64,000 nt of DNA from Pseudomonas tolaasii NCPPB 2192 (GCF_002813445.1 NZ_PHHD01000001.1:5642001-5706000); one strand, 5' to 3'. Counted from the stretch's first letter, positions 1-8,756 are shown. Notes: generated by a model not told the origin, from the sequence alone. A program made the numbers and translations.

Positions 1-569
1 CGATCGATCCGCGCGGCCTGGTAGTACACGTCCGGAATCGCCCGCAGCCCCGAATAGCACAGCAGCGCCACCAGCGAGGTCCAATGCCACACGTCCATTA
101 CCAGTACCGTGACCCACGCGTCCATGGTGTTGGCCGCGTAGTTGTAGCTGATGCCCAGGGTATTAAGGCTATAACCCAGCAAACCGATGTCGGCACGCCC
201 GAAAATCTGCCAGATGGTGCCCACCACGTTCCACGGGATCAGCAGCGGGATGGCAAGGATGATCAGCACCAGCGACGACCAGCGGCCCTTGGTCGGCATG
301 GTCAGGGCGATCGCAATGCCCAGGGGAATTTCGATCAGCAGCACGCAGGCCGAATAAATGAACTGGCGCAGCAGCGAGTCGTGCAGGCGCGGGTCGAGCA
401 GCACCTGTTTGTACCAGTCGGCGCCGACGAAGTAGCGGCTGGACTGGTCGAAAATGTCCTGCACCGAGTAATTGACCACGGTCATCATCGGGATCACCGC
501 ACTGAACGCCACCAGCAGAAACACCGGCAACACCAGCCACCAGGCCTTGTTGTTCTGCACCTTGTTCAT
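1..569 (-). CDS. ABC transporter permease, partial (glycerol/sugar type)
   Basis: This is the N-terminal part of an inner-membrane ABC importer permease; the gene runs off the left edge. The translation starts MNKVQNNKAWWLVLPVFLLV, giving a first membrane helix, then a periplasmic stretch with the PMMTVVNYSVQDIF motif common in sugar-type permeases of the MalF/UgpA class, then further hydrophobic helices. Its ATG overlaps the stop of the upstream ATPase gene in an ATGA junction, so the genes are one operon. The pairing with two unequal ATPases resembles the GlpSTPQV glycerol importer of rhizobia. The glycerol assignment is inferred from family and context, because the binding protein lies outside the window. 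Confidence 0.85.
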   Translation of the reverse strand, partial: MNKVQNNKAWWLVLPVFLLVAFSAVIPMMTVVNYSVQDIFDQSSRYFVGADWYKQVLLDPRLHDSLLRQFIYSACVLLIEIPLGIAIALTMPTKGRWSSLVLIILAIPLLIPWNVVGTIWQIFGRADIGLLGYSLNTLGISYNYAANTMDAWVTVLVMDVWHWTSLVALLCYSGLRAIPDVYYQAARID

Positions 570-1663
570 GGCTGCACCTCCAGCAGGTAATCGTCGGCGT
601 AGACCATCAGCCATTGCGCGGGGAAGCTGATGGAGGCCTTGCCTTCCGGCACCGGTTTGTCTTCGGCCAGGCGCACTTTCAACGGCGCACCGTCGAGGTT
701 GAGGGTCATGATCTTGTAGGTGCCGAGGTCTTCGACGTGTATGACGTCGGCCTGCAGGGCGTCAGGGTTGTACTCGTCCCAGACGTGGATAAATTCCGGG
801 CGGATGCCGACCTGGAGTTTTTTGTAGTCCGTGTCGCGGATGCGTTGCTGCAAGGCCTCGGGCAAGGCCAGTTGCGTGCTGGCAAAGCGCACACCGCCCG
901 CCTCGGCCTGCACCTCGATCAGATTCATGCCCGGGCTGCCGATGAAATAGCCGACAAAGGTGTGGCTGGGCCGCTCGAACAATTCGCGGGGCGTGCCGAA
1001 CTGCACGATCTGGCCGCCATACATCACCGCGATTTTGTCGGCGAAGGTGGAGGCCTCCAGCTGGTCGTGGGTCACGTAGACCATGGTGATGTTGAATTGC
1101 TCGTGAATCTGCTTGAGCTTGCGCCGCAGCTTCCACTTCAGGTGCGGGTCGATCACCGTCAGCGGCTCGTCGAACAGGATCGCCGACACGTCGTCGCGCA
1201 CCAGGCCGCGCCCCATGGAGACTTTCTGTTTTTCGTCGGCCGTGAGGTTGCGGGCTTTCTTGGTCAGCAGGTTTTGCAGGTCGAGGACTTCGGCAATTTC
1301 CTGCACCTTGCTGTGAATTTTCGCCTCGGCCATGCCCTGGTTTCGCAGCGGGAAGGCCAGGTTGTCGAACACGGTCATGGTGTCGTACACCACCGGAAAC
1401 TGAAACACCTGGGCGATGTTGCGTTTTTCCGGAGTCAGGTCGTTCACCACCTTATGGTCAAACAGCACCTGCCCTTCAGACGGGCTGAGCAGGCCGGAGA
1501 TGATATTGAGCAAGGTGGATTTCCCACAGCCCGACGGCCCGAGTAACGCGTAGGCGCCGCCCTGCTCCCACACGTGGTTCATTTCCCGGATCGCGTAGTC
1601 CTCAGGGCCATTAGGCGCAGGGCTGTAGCTGTGGGCGAGGTTCTGCAAATGAATCTCGGCCAT
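566..1663 (-). CDS. ABC transporter ATP-binding protein, GlpT-like
   Basis: This 365-residue ATPase would power the importer whose permease follows. It has a normal Walker A (GPSGCGKST, residues 42-50), Q-loop (VFQFP, about 86-90), Walker B (AILFDE, 161-166) and H-loop histidine (THD, His199), then a C-terminal TOBE-like domain. The ABC signature is abnormal: the LSGGQ position reads LTADE at 140-144. The partner gene next door has a good LSGGQ but lacks the H-loop histidine, so the pair should form one competent and one degenerate ATP site. It overlaps both neighbours by ATGA junctions. It resembles GlpT of the glycerol ABC importer; the substrate is inferred. Confidence 0.85.
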   Translation of the reverse strand: MAEIHLQNLAHSYSPAPNGPEDYAIREMNHVWEQGGAYALLGPSGCGKSTLLNIISGLLSPSEGQVLFDHKVVNDLTPEKRNIAQVFQFPVVYDTMTVFDNLAFPLRNQGMAEAKIHSKVQEIAEVLDLQNLLTKKARNLTADEKQKVSMGRGLVRDDVSAILFDEPLTVIDPHLKWKLRRKLKQIHEQFNITMVYVTHDQLEASTFADKIAVMYGGQIVQFGTPRELFERPSHTFVGYFIGSPGMNLIEVQAEAGGVRFASTQLALPEALQQRIRDTDYKKLQVGIRPEFIHVWDEYNPDALQADVIHVEDLGTYKIMTLNLDGAPLKVRLAEDKPVPEGKASISFPAQWLMVYADDYLLEVQP

Positions 1664-2757
1664 CAGGCAACCCTCGCAACACGGCGCCCGGGGGCCTGGA
1701 CCAGACGGCCCTGCCCATCGAACACAAACAGTTTATGGGTGGGGATATACACGCGGATCGGCGCATCGACGTCGTACTCGTGCACCCCCGGCAAATGCAG
1801 CACCAGCAGAAAGTGCTCGCTGCGCACATGCAGAAAGGTTTCCGAGCCGCTGATTTCGGCGACTTCCACGGTCACCGCCAGCTCCAGATCATCGTCGTTG
1901 CTCGGCACCAGGCTGATATGGCTGGGGCGCACGCCAAAGCGGAATTCACCTTCGCCGATGGGGCGCAAGTCGACGTTCAGCGGAAAGTGCACAAAATTGG
2001 CAAAACTCACTTCATTGCCGCTGATGCGCCCCGGCATCAGGTTGATCGGCGGTTCGGAAAACAGCTCGGCGGCCAGTACGGTCTGGGGCTGGTGATAAAC
2101 CTCGGCGGCCTTGCCGCTCTGGATCACCCGCCCCTCGTGAAGAATGGTGGTGGTACCGCCCAGCGCCAGCGCCTCGTTGGGCTCGGTGGTGGCGTAGATG
2201 GCAATGGTATGGCGCGCCTTGAACAGCTCGCGCATTTCCTGACGCAGCTCTTCGCGCAGTTTGTAGTCCAGGTTGACCAGCGGCTCATCGAACAGGATCA
2301 GTTCGGCGTCCTTGACCAGTGCGCGGGCCATGGCCGTGCGCTGCTGCTGGCCGCCGGACAGCTCCAGCGGGTGGCGCTTGAGGAATTTTTCGATGCGCAG
2401 CATCTTCGCGGTTTCCAGCACTTTGCTCTGGATCACATCTTCGGACACACCGGCCTGGCGCAACGGCGAGGCGATGTTCTCAAACACGGTCATGGTCGGG
2501 TAGTTGATGAACTGCTGATAAACCATCGACACATTGCGCAGGCGCACCGGCTTTTGTGTGACGTCCACGCCATTCATCAGGATGCGGCCGCTGTCGGGTT
2601 TGTCGAGGCCGGCCATCAGGCGCATCAGGCTGGTTTTGCCCGACAACGTACGGCCAAGCAAGACGTTGAAGGACCCGGCTTCAAAGCGCAGGTTGGCATC
2701 GTCGATCCAGGTCTGGCCTTCGACGACGCGGGAGACATGTTCCAGGGTCAATGACAT
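1663..2757 (-). CDS. ABC transporter ATP-binding protein, GlpS-like
   Basis: First visible gene of the importer operon, 364 residues. Walker A is GRTLSGKT (35-42), the signature is LSGGQQQR (133-140) and Walker B is LILFDE (153-158). At the H-loop the usual T-H-D reads T-T-E (residues 190-192), so the switch histidine is replaced by Thr191. This complements the defect in the following gene, which has the histidine but a broken signature. A TOBE-like C-terminal domain follows. The start is ATG at 2757, downstream of a sigma-54-type promoter at 2801-2817 and facing the AcoR-like regulator at 3095. It resembles GlpS; glycerol or a related polyol is the likely substrate but is not proven. Confidence 0.85.
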   Translation of the reverse strand: MSLTLEHVSRVVEGQTWIDDANLRFEAGSFNVLLGRTLSGKTSLMRLMAGLDKPDSGRILMNGVDVTQKPVRLRNVSMVYQQFINYPTMTVFENIASPLRQAGVSEDVIQSKVLETAKMLRIEKFLKRHPLELSGGQQQRTAMARALVKDAELILFDEPLVNLDYKLREELRQEMRELFKARHTIAIYATTEPNEALALGGTTTILHEGRVIQSGKAAEVYHQPQTVLAAELFSEPPINLMPGRISGNEVSFANFVHFPLNVDLRPIGEGEFRFGVRPSHISLVPSNDDDLELAVTVEVAEISGSETFLHVRSEHFLLVLHLPGVHEYDVDAPIRVYIPTHKLFVFDGQGRLVQAPGRRVARVA

Positions 2758-2800
2758 GACACGACCTTTTTATTATTGGAATGAATCTGGCCAGTCGTCA

Positions 2801-2817
2801 GAGCGAGTTTCGTGCCA
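2801..2817 (-). promoter_or_regulatory. Sigma-54 (-24/-12) promoter for the ABC importer operon
   Basis: On the minus strand this reads TGGCACG-AAAC-TCGCT, against the RpoN consensus TGGCACG-N4-TTGC(T/A). All seven -24 bases match, and the GC of the -12 element is kept at the correct spacing. It lies 44-60 bp upstream of the GlpS-like start codon, and the gene facing it encodes a sigma-54 activator. Transcription should begin near 2790. Confidence 0.75.
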
Positions 2818-2860
2818 AAACGACAACTCATTGATGTGTAAGGAAATGGGATAAAGCGGG

Positions 2861-2929
2861 TGTTCGGGAGTGAACAATCGGCGTGAACAACTGAACAGTC
2901 CGGGGGTTGACAATGAACAGTTCTGAACA
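2861..2929. promoter_or_regulatory. Cluster of TGTTC/GAACA half-sites, probable activator binding region
   Basis: TGTTC lies at 2861-2865 and GAACA at 2872-2876, 2885-2889, 2893-2897, 2915-2919 and 2925-2929. The first two form an inverted repeat with a 6-bp spacer. The cluster sits about 45-125 bp upstream of the -24 element, the usual place for enhancer sites of sigma-54 activators. That the AcoR-like protein binds here is inference. Confidence 0.55.
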
Positions 2930-2957
2930 ACACTCTCATGCCCAATGCAGGCTAAAT

Positions 2958-3045
2958 GTGGGAGCTGGCTTGCCTGCGATAGCGGTGCATCGGCCACAGA
3001 GATGCATGGCGACACAACCTCATCGCAGGCAAGCCAGCTCCCACA
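2958..3045. repeat. REP doublet (inverted pair)
   Basis: TGTGGGAGCTGGCTTGCC at the left end is repeated in inverted form at the right end, a typical Pseudomonas REPIN arrangement. It lies in the leader of the sigma-54 activator, between the GAACA cluster and its start codon. The same unit recurs at 6528-6616. Confidence 0.85.
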
Positions 3046-3094
3046 GATTGATCGCGCAAGGCTCCATAAAAAGAACAATAAAAAGAAGGTCACC

Positions 3095-4924
3095 ATGGCC
3101 GAACCCTTGGCTCACGACACCCTCATTCAGGAATCCTGGCGCCGTTGCCGCGCCTTCGGCCTGGACCATCAGAGCGCCCCCAGCTTCGACCAACTGCCCG
3201 CCGAGGGCATCAGCCAACTGCTGGAAAGCCAGCATTCCCTGGTGCAGACCACCCACCAGGAAGTCCTGCCCTACTACGAAAACATCCTGAGCAACTCCAA
3301 CTGCCTGATCATGCTGGCCGATAATCAGGGCCAGGTACTGACCTCGTGGGGCACCCAGCGGTTTATCGAGCCGAAACTGGCGCGCGGCTTCAACCCCGGC
3401 GCGAGCTGGATGGAGCGTTCCAGCGGCACCAATGCCATCGGCACCGCGCTGGCCTGTGCCCAGGCGGTGCACATTGAGCACGACGAACACTTTCTGAAAG
3501 CCAACCGTTTCATGACCGGCTCGGCGGCGCCGATCTTCGATGCGCAACGGCAAATCATTGCTGTGCTGGATGTGTCCAGCGACAGCTACCTGCCGCCCTC
3601 CCACACCCTGGGCATGGTCAAGATGATGAGCCAGACCGTGGAAAACCGGCTGATCCTCAACCTGTTTCGTGGTGAACACTTCCAGTTGACCTTCAACACC
3701 GGCCTGAACAACCTCGACAGTCAATGGGCCGGCCTGCTGATCTTCGACGAGAGCGGCCAGGTGCTGTCGGCCAACCGGCGTGCCGACAATTTGCTTGGCA
3801 TCAGCCTGTCACGGGTGCAGATCGACAGCCTGTTCAAGGTCTCGCTGCTGGAGTTGCTGAACCAGCCGGAAGGCTTGCCGTTTTCACTCCAGGCGGCAGG
3901 CCGCAACCGCTTTCAGTGCTTGTTGAAACGCCCGAAGAAAATGCCGGTGCAGGCACGGGTGTTCAGCGCACCGAAACCCAGCGAACCCCAGCCGCAAAAA
4001 CCGGCCACGATTGGTCTCAATACCTTGCACTTTGGCGACACACGCGTGGAAAAGGCCGTGCGTCAGGCCGAACGCCTGCTGGAGAAAGATATTCCGTTGT
4101 TGATCCACGGCGAAACCGGCGTGGGCAAAGAGGTGTTCGTCAAAGCCCTGCACCAGGCCAGCTCGCGCAGCCGTCAGGCATTTATCGCGGTGAACTGTGC
4201 GGCGATTCCGGCCGAGTTGGTGGAATCGGAGCTGTTTGGCTACGAAAAAGGCGCGTTTACCGGTGCGAACCAGAAAGGCAGCATCGGCCTGATCCGCAAG
4301 GCCGACAAGGGCACGCTGTTTCTCGACGAAATTGGCGACATGCCGCTGCCGACCCAGGCGCGTCTGCTGCGGGTGTTGCAGGAGCGCTGCGTGCAACCGG
4401 TAGGCAGCAGCGAGTTGTTCCCGGTGGATTTGCGGATCATCTCCGCCACCAACCGCACGCTGCGCGAATGGGTGCAGGCCGGGCGGTTTCGTGAGGATTT
4501 GTACTACCGCATCGGCGGCCTGACCCTGGAGTTACCGCCCCTGCGCGAACGCACGGACAAGCGCGCGCTGTTCCAGCAACTGTGGCAGCAACACCGCGAG
4601 CCCACCCAATGGGCCGGGCTGAGCAACGAAGTGCTGGCGCTGTTTGAGCAACACCCGTGGCCGGGCAATTTGCGTCAGGTCAGCAGCGTATTGCAGGTAG
4701 CGCTGGCGATGGCCGAAGAACAGCCGATCCGCCCGGAGCATCTGCCGGATGACTTTTTTGTGGATCTGAAAGAAACACCGCTGCCCGCCCACGAATTCGT
4801 GGACGACAGCATTGACCTGACCCAACGTCTGAAGGCAGCAGGCGGGAACATTTCCCACCTTGCGCGGGAATTGGGCGTCAGCCGCAATACCCTGTACAAA
4901 CGCCTGCGCCAGAACCAAGGCTGA
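3095..4924 (+). CDS. Sigma-54-dependent transcriptional activator, AcoR-like
   Basis: This 609-residue enhancer-binding protein likely activates the divergent ABC importer operon. A GAF-like sensor spans about residues 60-190 and a PAS-like segment about 210-270 (WAGLLIFDESGQVLSANRRA). The AAA+ domain covers about 310-540, with Walker A GETGVGKE near 339, the sigma-54 contact loop GAFTGA near 386, and Walker B GTLFLDEIGD. A Fis-type HTH ends the protein (HLARELGVSRNTLYKRLRQ). There is no response-regulator receiver domain, so it probably senses a ligand directly. The ATG at 3095 is chosen because AAGAAGG precedes it by about 7 bp; longer versions would translate the REP element. It converges on the FecR gene with almost no gap. 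Confidence 0.92.
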   Translation: MAEPLAHDTLIQESWRRCRAFGLDHQSAPSFDQLPAEGISQLLESQHSLVQTTHQEVLPYYENILSNSNCLIMLADNQGQVLTSWGTQRFIEPKLARGFNPGASWMERSSGTNAIGTALACAQAVHIEHDEHFLKANRFMTGSAAPIFDAQRQIIAVLDVSSDSYLPPSHTLGMVKMMSQTVENRLILNLFRGEHFQLTFNTGLNNLDSQWAGLLIFDESGQVLSANRRADNLLGISLSRVQIDSLFKVSLLELLNQPEGLPFSLQAAGRNRFQCLLKRPKKMPVQARVFSAPKPSEPQPQKPATIGLNTLHFGDTRVEKAVRQAERLLEKDIPLLIHGETGVGKEVFVKALHQASSRSRQAFIAVNCAAIPAELVESELFGYEKGAFTGANQKGSIGLIRKADKGTLFLDEIGDMPLPTQARLLRVLQERCVQPVGSSELFPVDLRIISATNRTLREWVQAGRFREDLYYRIGGLTLELPPLRERTDKRALFQQLWQQHREPTQWAGLSNEVLALFEQHPWPGNLRQVSSVLQVALAMAEEQPIRPEHLPDDFFVDLKETPLPAHEFVDDSIDLTQRLKAAGGNISHLARELGVSRNTLYKRLRQNQG

Positions 4925-4925
4925 C

Positions 4926-5858
4926 TTAGCGCGGTTTGACCACCACCAGCAGGTCGGTGAAGTACTCGACCCGGATCGGCAGGTTGTCGGCAAGTGCCGC
5001 AAGGGCCGCCGCCGTGTCATCCAACTTGAATACGCCGGACACGCGCAAGTTTTGCAGGGCCTGGGGGTCGAAGCGCACCAAGCCGTGGCGGTAACTGGCC
5101 AGGGTTTGCAACACCTCGCTCAAGGGCTGGTCATTGACCTTGAGCAGGCCGCATGTCCAGGCGGCCGGGTCTGCATTGCCGATGGGTTGTGGCGGTGCGG
5201 CGCGGCCGTGATCGAGGACCGAACGCTGGCCGGCCGTAACCTTGACCCCTTCGCCGGCTTCACCTTTGACCGCCACCGTGGACTCGATCACGCTCACCAC
5301 CGTAGTGCCATCCCCCGCGCGCTTGACCAGATAACGGGTGCCCAACGCGGTGGCCGTGCCTTGATCGGTGCGTACCACGAATGGCCGCAGTGCGTCCTTG
5401 GCCACGTCCACCCAGAGTTCGCCTTGCAATAATTCAATGACGCGTTGGTGGCCGTCGAACTTCACGTCCGCCGCCGAATTGCTGTTGAGCTGCAACTGGC
5501 TGCCGTCTTCCAGCACCACCTGGCGGCGCTCGCCGACCCCGGTGCGCTGGTCGGCCATCCACACGGGCAGGTGCTGCAGGCCAAGCCAGCCGCACAGCAC
5601 CACACCGAGCACTCCAAGCACCTGGGTGCCGCGCGAACGCCGTGGAGCAAAGGCCCGGTTCAGGGCCATGCGCGCCGGGCGCGCGGGCAAGGTGTCGAAG
5701 TTACCCCACAAGGTACGCATGCGTTCGATGGCGACGGCGTGGCGCGGGTCGGCCTCGCGCCAGGCATCAAAGGCCTGGCGGTCGGCGTCGCTGAAGGCCT
5801 CGTCGTGAAGACGGGTCAGCCAATTCGCCGCTTGCTGAATGATCTGTTCCGAACTCAT
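4926..5858 (-). CDS. FecR-family anti-sigma / sigma regulator
   Basis: This 310-residue protein is the membrane partner of the ECF sigma factor encoded just upstream. The N-terminal DUF4880-type segment (AANWLTRLHDEAFSDADRQAFDAWREADPRH) should bind the sigma factor. One membrane helix follows (VLGVLGVVLCGWLGL), then a periplasmic FecR domain (ALGTRYLVKRAGDG...VSVIESTVAV). An STN-like region ends the protein (LRVSGVFKLDDTAAALAAL). Start and stop are joined in a TGATG overlap with the sigma gene, which selects the ATG at 5858. In this family the signal comes from a TonB receptor with an N-terminal signalling domain, which the neighbouring receptor lacks. Confidence 0.92.
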   Translation of the reverse strand: MSSEQIIQQAANWLTRLHDEAFSDADRQAFDAWREADPRHAVAIERMRTLWGNFDTLPARPARMALNRAFAPRRSRGTQVLGVLGVVLCGWLGLQHLPVWMADQRTGVGERRQVVLEDGSQLQLNSNSAADVKFDGHQRVIELLQGELWVDVAKDALRPFVVRTDQGTATALGTRYLVKRAGDGTTVVSVIESTVAVKGEAGEGVKVTAGQRSVLDHGRAAPPQPIGNADPAAWTCGLLKVNDQPLSEVLQTLASYRHGLVRFDPQALQNLRVSGVFKLDDTAAALAALADNLPIRVEYFTDLLVVVKPR

Positions 5859-6397
5859 CACAACGGGTCCGCGCCATGCAGGCTGTGGTAGCAGTGCACC
5901 AGGGCGGTGGCAATGTAGTTTTTGACGGTGCTGGAAGACACGTCCAGGCAGGTGGCGATTTCGCTGTACGTCAGGCCGTCGAGGCGGCTGAGCAGGAAGG
6001 CTTCGCGGGTTTTCGCGGGCAGGCCGGCGAGCATTTCGGTAATGCGTTCCAGGGCTTGCAGAGCCACATGGATGGCGGCCGGGTCGGGCATGCCGGCATC
6101 TTCAGACTGAATAACCAGGGCTTCCATGTAAGCTTTTTCGATACGCCGACGCCGGGCACCATCGATCAGCAGCCTGCCTGCCGTAGTGGCCAGAAACGCG
6201 CGGGGTTCCTTGATATTTTGCGGCTCGGCCAGCATCAGCACGCGGATAAAGGCGTCGTGGGCGAGGTCGGCGGCATGTTGGGAACACCCGAGTTTTTTGC
6301 GCAGCCAGCCGTGCAGCCAGCCGTGGTGTTCGCTGTACATTGCCGTGAGGGTCTGCTGACGGGCGCAATCGCCCGACGCGGCCGGAATGTCATGCAT
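5858..6397 (-). CDS. ECF sigma factor, FecI-like
   Basis: A sigma-70-family factor of 179 residues with region 2 (LHGWLRKKLGCSQHAADLAHDAFIRVL) and region 4 (LAGLPAKTREAFLLSRLDGLTYSEIATCLDVSSSTVKNYI), typical of iron-starvation ECF factors. It is coupled to FecR through a TGATG overlap. The ATG at 6397 is preferred because GAGAAG lies upstream at a workable distance. It is encoded downstream of, and on the same strand as, the TonB receptor but separated by a REP doublet, so it probably has its own promoter. I did not find a convincing Fur box in its leader. Confidence 0.9.
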   Translation of the reverse strand: MHDIPAASGDCARQQTLTAMYSEHHGWLHGWLRKKLGCSQHAADLAHDAFIRVLMLAEPQNIKEPRAFLATTAGRLLIDGARRRRIEKAYMEALVIQSEDAGMPDPAAIHVALQALERITEMLAGLPAKTREAFLLSRLDGLTYSEIATCLDVSSSTVKNYIATALVHCYHSLHGADPL

Positions 6398-6527
6398 GCG
6401 CAAAAACTTCTCAAATGGGAAATATTACCAATTGCGCGAACAATGCCAGTAAAACAGAATGGGAGCAAGGGGCCTGCGGGCCGCCTTGATGCCCCTCCCC
6501 TGGTACAAAGCCGAACCCGGTCAACAA

Positions 6528-6616
6528 TGTGGGAGCTGGCTTGCCTGCGATCCCGGTGGGTCAGGCGAAGCCAATTTGGCTGATAAACCGCTATCGCAGG
6601 CAAGCCAGCTCCCACA
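6528..6616. repeat. REP doublet (inverted pair)
   Basis: TGTGGGAGCTGGCTTGCC at the left end and its inverse at the right, same type as 2958-3045. It sits between the 3' end of the TonB receptor gene and the ECF sigma gene. Confidence 0.85.
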
Positions 6617-6644
6617 TGGATAGCGGTGTTTGCCACGCCGACTC

Positions 6645-8756
6645 TTAACGCCAGCTCCACGACACACCGGTATAAATTCCGCGCCCGTCTGCCGGGGTTG
6701 AACGGGCGGCGTCCAGGCCTTTGTCGTCGTATCCGGGGGTGACGGTGTTGGCATAGCGCCGATTGGTAAGGTTGCGCAGGTCGACCCAGGCTTGCCAGTC
6801 CTGCTTGGGCGCGTCGTAGCCAAAGGTTGCACCCAGGGTGGTGTAGGACGCGGCGTAGTAAGAATTGGCGTAATCCACTGCCACTTTTGACGAATGCTCG
6901 GTGTTGAAACTGGTGTAGAAACCGGTCGGATGGCTGTAGCGCAATTGCGCCTGGTAATAGTGTTTGGGGATGCCCGGCAAGGTGTTATCGCCGAAGCGGT
7001 CGTCATCGCGGTAATGGAAGTCGCTGTAGGTATAGGCCTGACGCAAGGCGAGCTGGCCATTGCGTCCACCGTCCCATAACGGGCTGAGCAGGCTCAGTTC
7101 GACGCCTTGGTGCACAGTGGGGCTGGCGTTGGCCTCAGCGACAACCGCGTTGCTGGTCGGGGTTTGGGCCTGGGTTTCGACGGTGAGCAATTCATGGCGC
7201 ACCTCGGAGCGGTACAGCGCCAGATCCCACTGGCCGAACTCAAGTTCCCCGCGCCCGCCGACTTCCAGGGTGGTCGCGGTTTGATTGCGCAGGTTCACGC
7301 CCTCACGCGCCAAACCCTTCGCAGGGCCACTGGCAAAATACTGGTTGGAACCCCAAATCATCGACCACGCATGCGGCGGCTCGACCGAGCGGCTGAGGTT
7401 GCCGTACACCTGCAACTGCGGGGTGAAGTCGTAGCGCAGGCCGATGCGTGGCGCGTAGTCCCAGTCGTGTTGGCGGGTAGGCGAGTGAGTGTCCGGGTAG
7501 GTCACCTCGGTTTCACGGCGGGTGTAAATCGCCGCCAGGCCAGTGGTCAGCCACAGGTCGGGGACCAGTTCCAGGTCGTTGCCGATGTGCAGCACGGTGT
7601 CAGAGCCGAGGTAACTGTAATCCCGGGTTTTGGTACCGGGTGCGTAGGTCGCGGTATTTCCGGCAGGTGTACGTACATATTCCGACGCACCGTTGTTCGG
7701 CATCGCCTGGGTAGTGCGCAGCCCAAGCGTGGTTTTGCTGTCATGACCAAACAACGTGTCTTGGCGAATGTAATTCAGGGTACTGCTGATGTCGGTGTAA
7801 GCGACTTTGAGGCGGTTGCTGCCTTCGCGCAGGTCCATCGGGTAGTCGTGATAGGCCAGCCCGACTTCGACGCGAGCGTTGTCATCGAGCTGCAGGGTGG
7901 TTTTGTTGGCGATCCAGGTAGACCCCGGTTGCAGGCGTTTGGAATCGCGGGCGACGTTCAGGCTGGGGGCGGCGCGCGGGTCGTGGCTGATCTGGTAGCG
8001 GGTCAGTTTGCCGGGCGTGTCGTTGGTGGTTTCGCGGTAGCGAAAGTAGAAGCGCGTTTCCAGGTCCGGGTTGAAACGGTAGCCGAAGTTGGCGGCTACG
8101 CCCTTGTCGGTGCCGGCGCTCTGGTGCTGGTAGCCGTCGGATTCCGAGTCGGTGAGGCTGATGTAGTAGTCGGCATCGCCCAGCACCTGGCCGGAGCTGA
8201 TTTCGCGCTGGGCGTAACCACGGCTGCCCGCCTCATACCGCACCTGCAATTTGGGCGCGTCATAACCGGTGCGGGTCACGTAGTTGACCGAGCCGCCCAA
8301 CGCCAGCGCCCCCTGATCAAAGCCATTGGCGCCGCGCAGCACTTCAACCCGGCTCTGCCACAGCGGGTCCTTAAGCTCGTAAGGCGTACCGCCCGGGCCG
8401 GTCAGCGGCAGGCCGTCGAACATTTCGTAGAGGCCGGACCCGTGGGCGCCGGGGCTGCGGTTCAGGCCCGAACCGCGAATTGACAGTTTCACCCCTTCAT
8501 TGTTGGCCGCCTTGGCGTACACCCCGGCCTGGTACTTGAACACCTCTTCATTGGTGCTCACCCGCCCCTGCTGCACGCTGTTCATGTCAATGAAATTGGT
8601 ACCGCCGGGCACACTTCCGAGTTGTGCCTGTGCCACTTCACCGGCGCTGGCTTCGCTGCTGGTGACTTCGACCGGGGCCAATTGCAGTGCTTCGGCCTGG
8701 GCCAGTGACGTGAGGGTCAAGGCGGCAAAAAGGAGCGGAGGTTGACGCAACAGCAT
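6645..8756 (-). CDS. TonB-dependent outer-membrane receptor without signalling domain
   Basis: A 703-residue receptor for an iron chelate or similar ligand. A signal peptide (MLLRQPPLLFAALTLTSLAQA) leads after only about ten residues into a TonB-box-like APVEVTS and the plug (VKLSIRGSGLNRSPGAHGSGLYEMFDGLPL, VEVLRGANGFDQGALALGGSVNYVT). The beta-barrel follows and ends with YTGVSWSWR, an aromatic-rich terminus. The ATG at 8756 is chosen because AAGGA lies 8 bp before it; the longer form has no such site. Signalling receptors such as FecA and FpvA carry about 80 extra N-terminal residues, which are absent here. The substrate is not identifiable. Confidence 0.9.
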   Translation of the reverse strand: MLLRQPPLLFAALTLTSLAQAEALQLAPVEVTSSEASAGEVAQAQLGSVPGGTNFIDMNSVQQGRVSTNEEVFKYQAGVYAKAANNEGVKLSIRGSGLNRSPGAHGSGLYEMFDGLPLTGPGGTPYELKDPLWQSRVEVLRGANGFDQGALALGGSVNYVTRTGYDAPKLQVRYEAGSRGYAQREISSGQVLGDADYYISLTDSESDGYQHQSAGTDKGVAANFGYRFNPDLETRFYFRYRETTNDTPGKLTRYQISHDPRAAPSLNVARDSKRLQPGSTWIANKTTLQLDDNARVEVGLAYHDYPMDLREGSNRLKVAYTDISSTLNYIRQDTLFGHDSKTTLGLRTTQAMPNNGASEYVRTPAGNTATYAPGTKTRDYSYLGSDTVLHIGNDLELVPDLWLTTGLAAIYTRRETEVTYPDTHSPTRQHDWDYAPRIGLRYDFTPQLQVYGNLSRSVEPPHAWSMIWGSNQYFASGPAKGLAREGVNLRNQTATTLEVGGRGELEFGQWDLALYRSEVRHELLTVETQAQTPTSNAVVAEANASPTVHQGVELSLLSPLWDGGRNGQLALRQAYTYSDFHYRDDDRFGDNTLPGIPKHYYQAQLRYSHPTGFYTSFNTEHSSKVAVDYANSYYAASYTTLGATFGYDAPKQDWQAWVDLRNLTNRRYANTVTPGYDDKGLDAARSTPADGRGIYTGVSWSWR

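Noticed and set aside
169..540. A 123-codon minus-strand frame
   Set aside because: It is a shifted-frame shadow of the ABC permease, whose correct frame starts at 569 and has clear membrane helices.
6398..6440. Possible Fur box before the FecI-like gene
   Set aside because: The AT-rich stretch does not match the GATAATGATAATCATTATC pattern well enough to call.
7107..8483. A 458-codon open frame on the plus strand
   Set aside because: It is antisense to the TonB receptor, which has a complete plug and barrel; the frame's product is His/Val/Gly-rich and has no recognisable domain.
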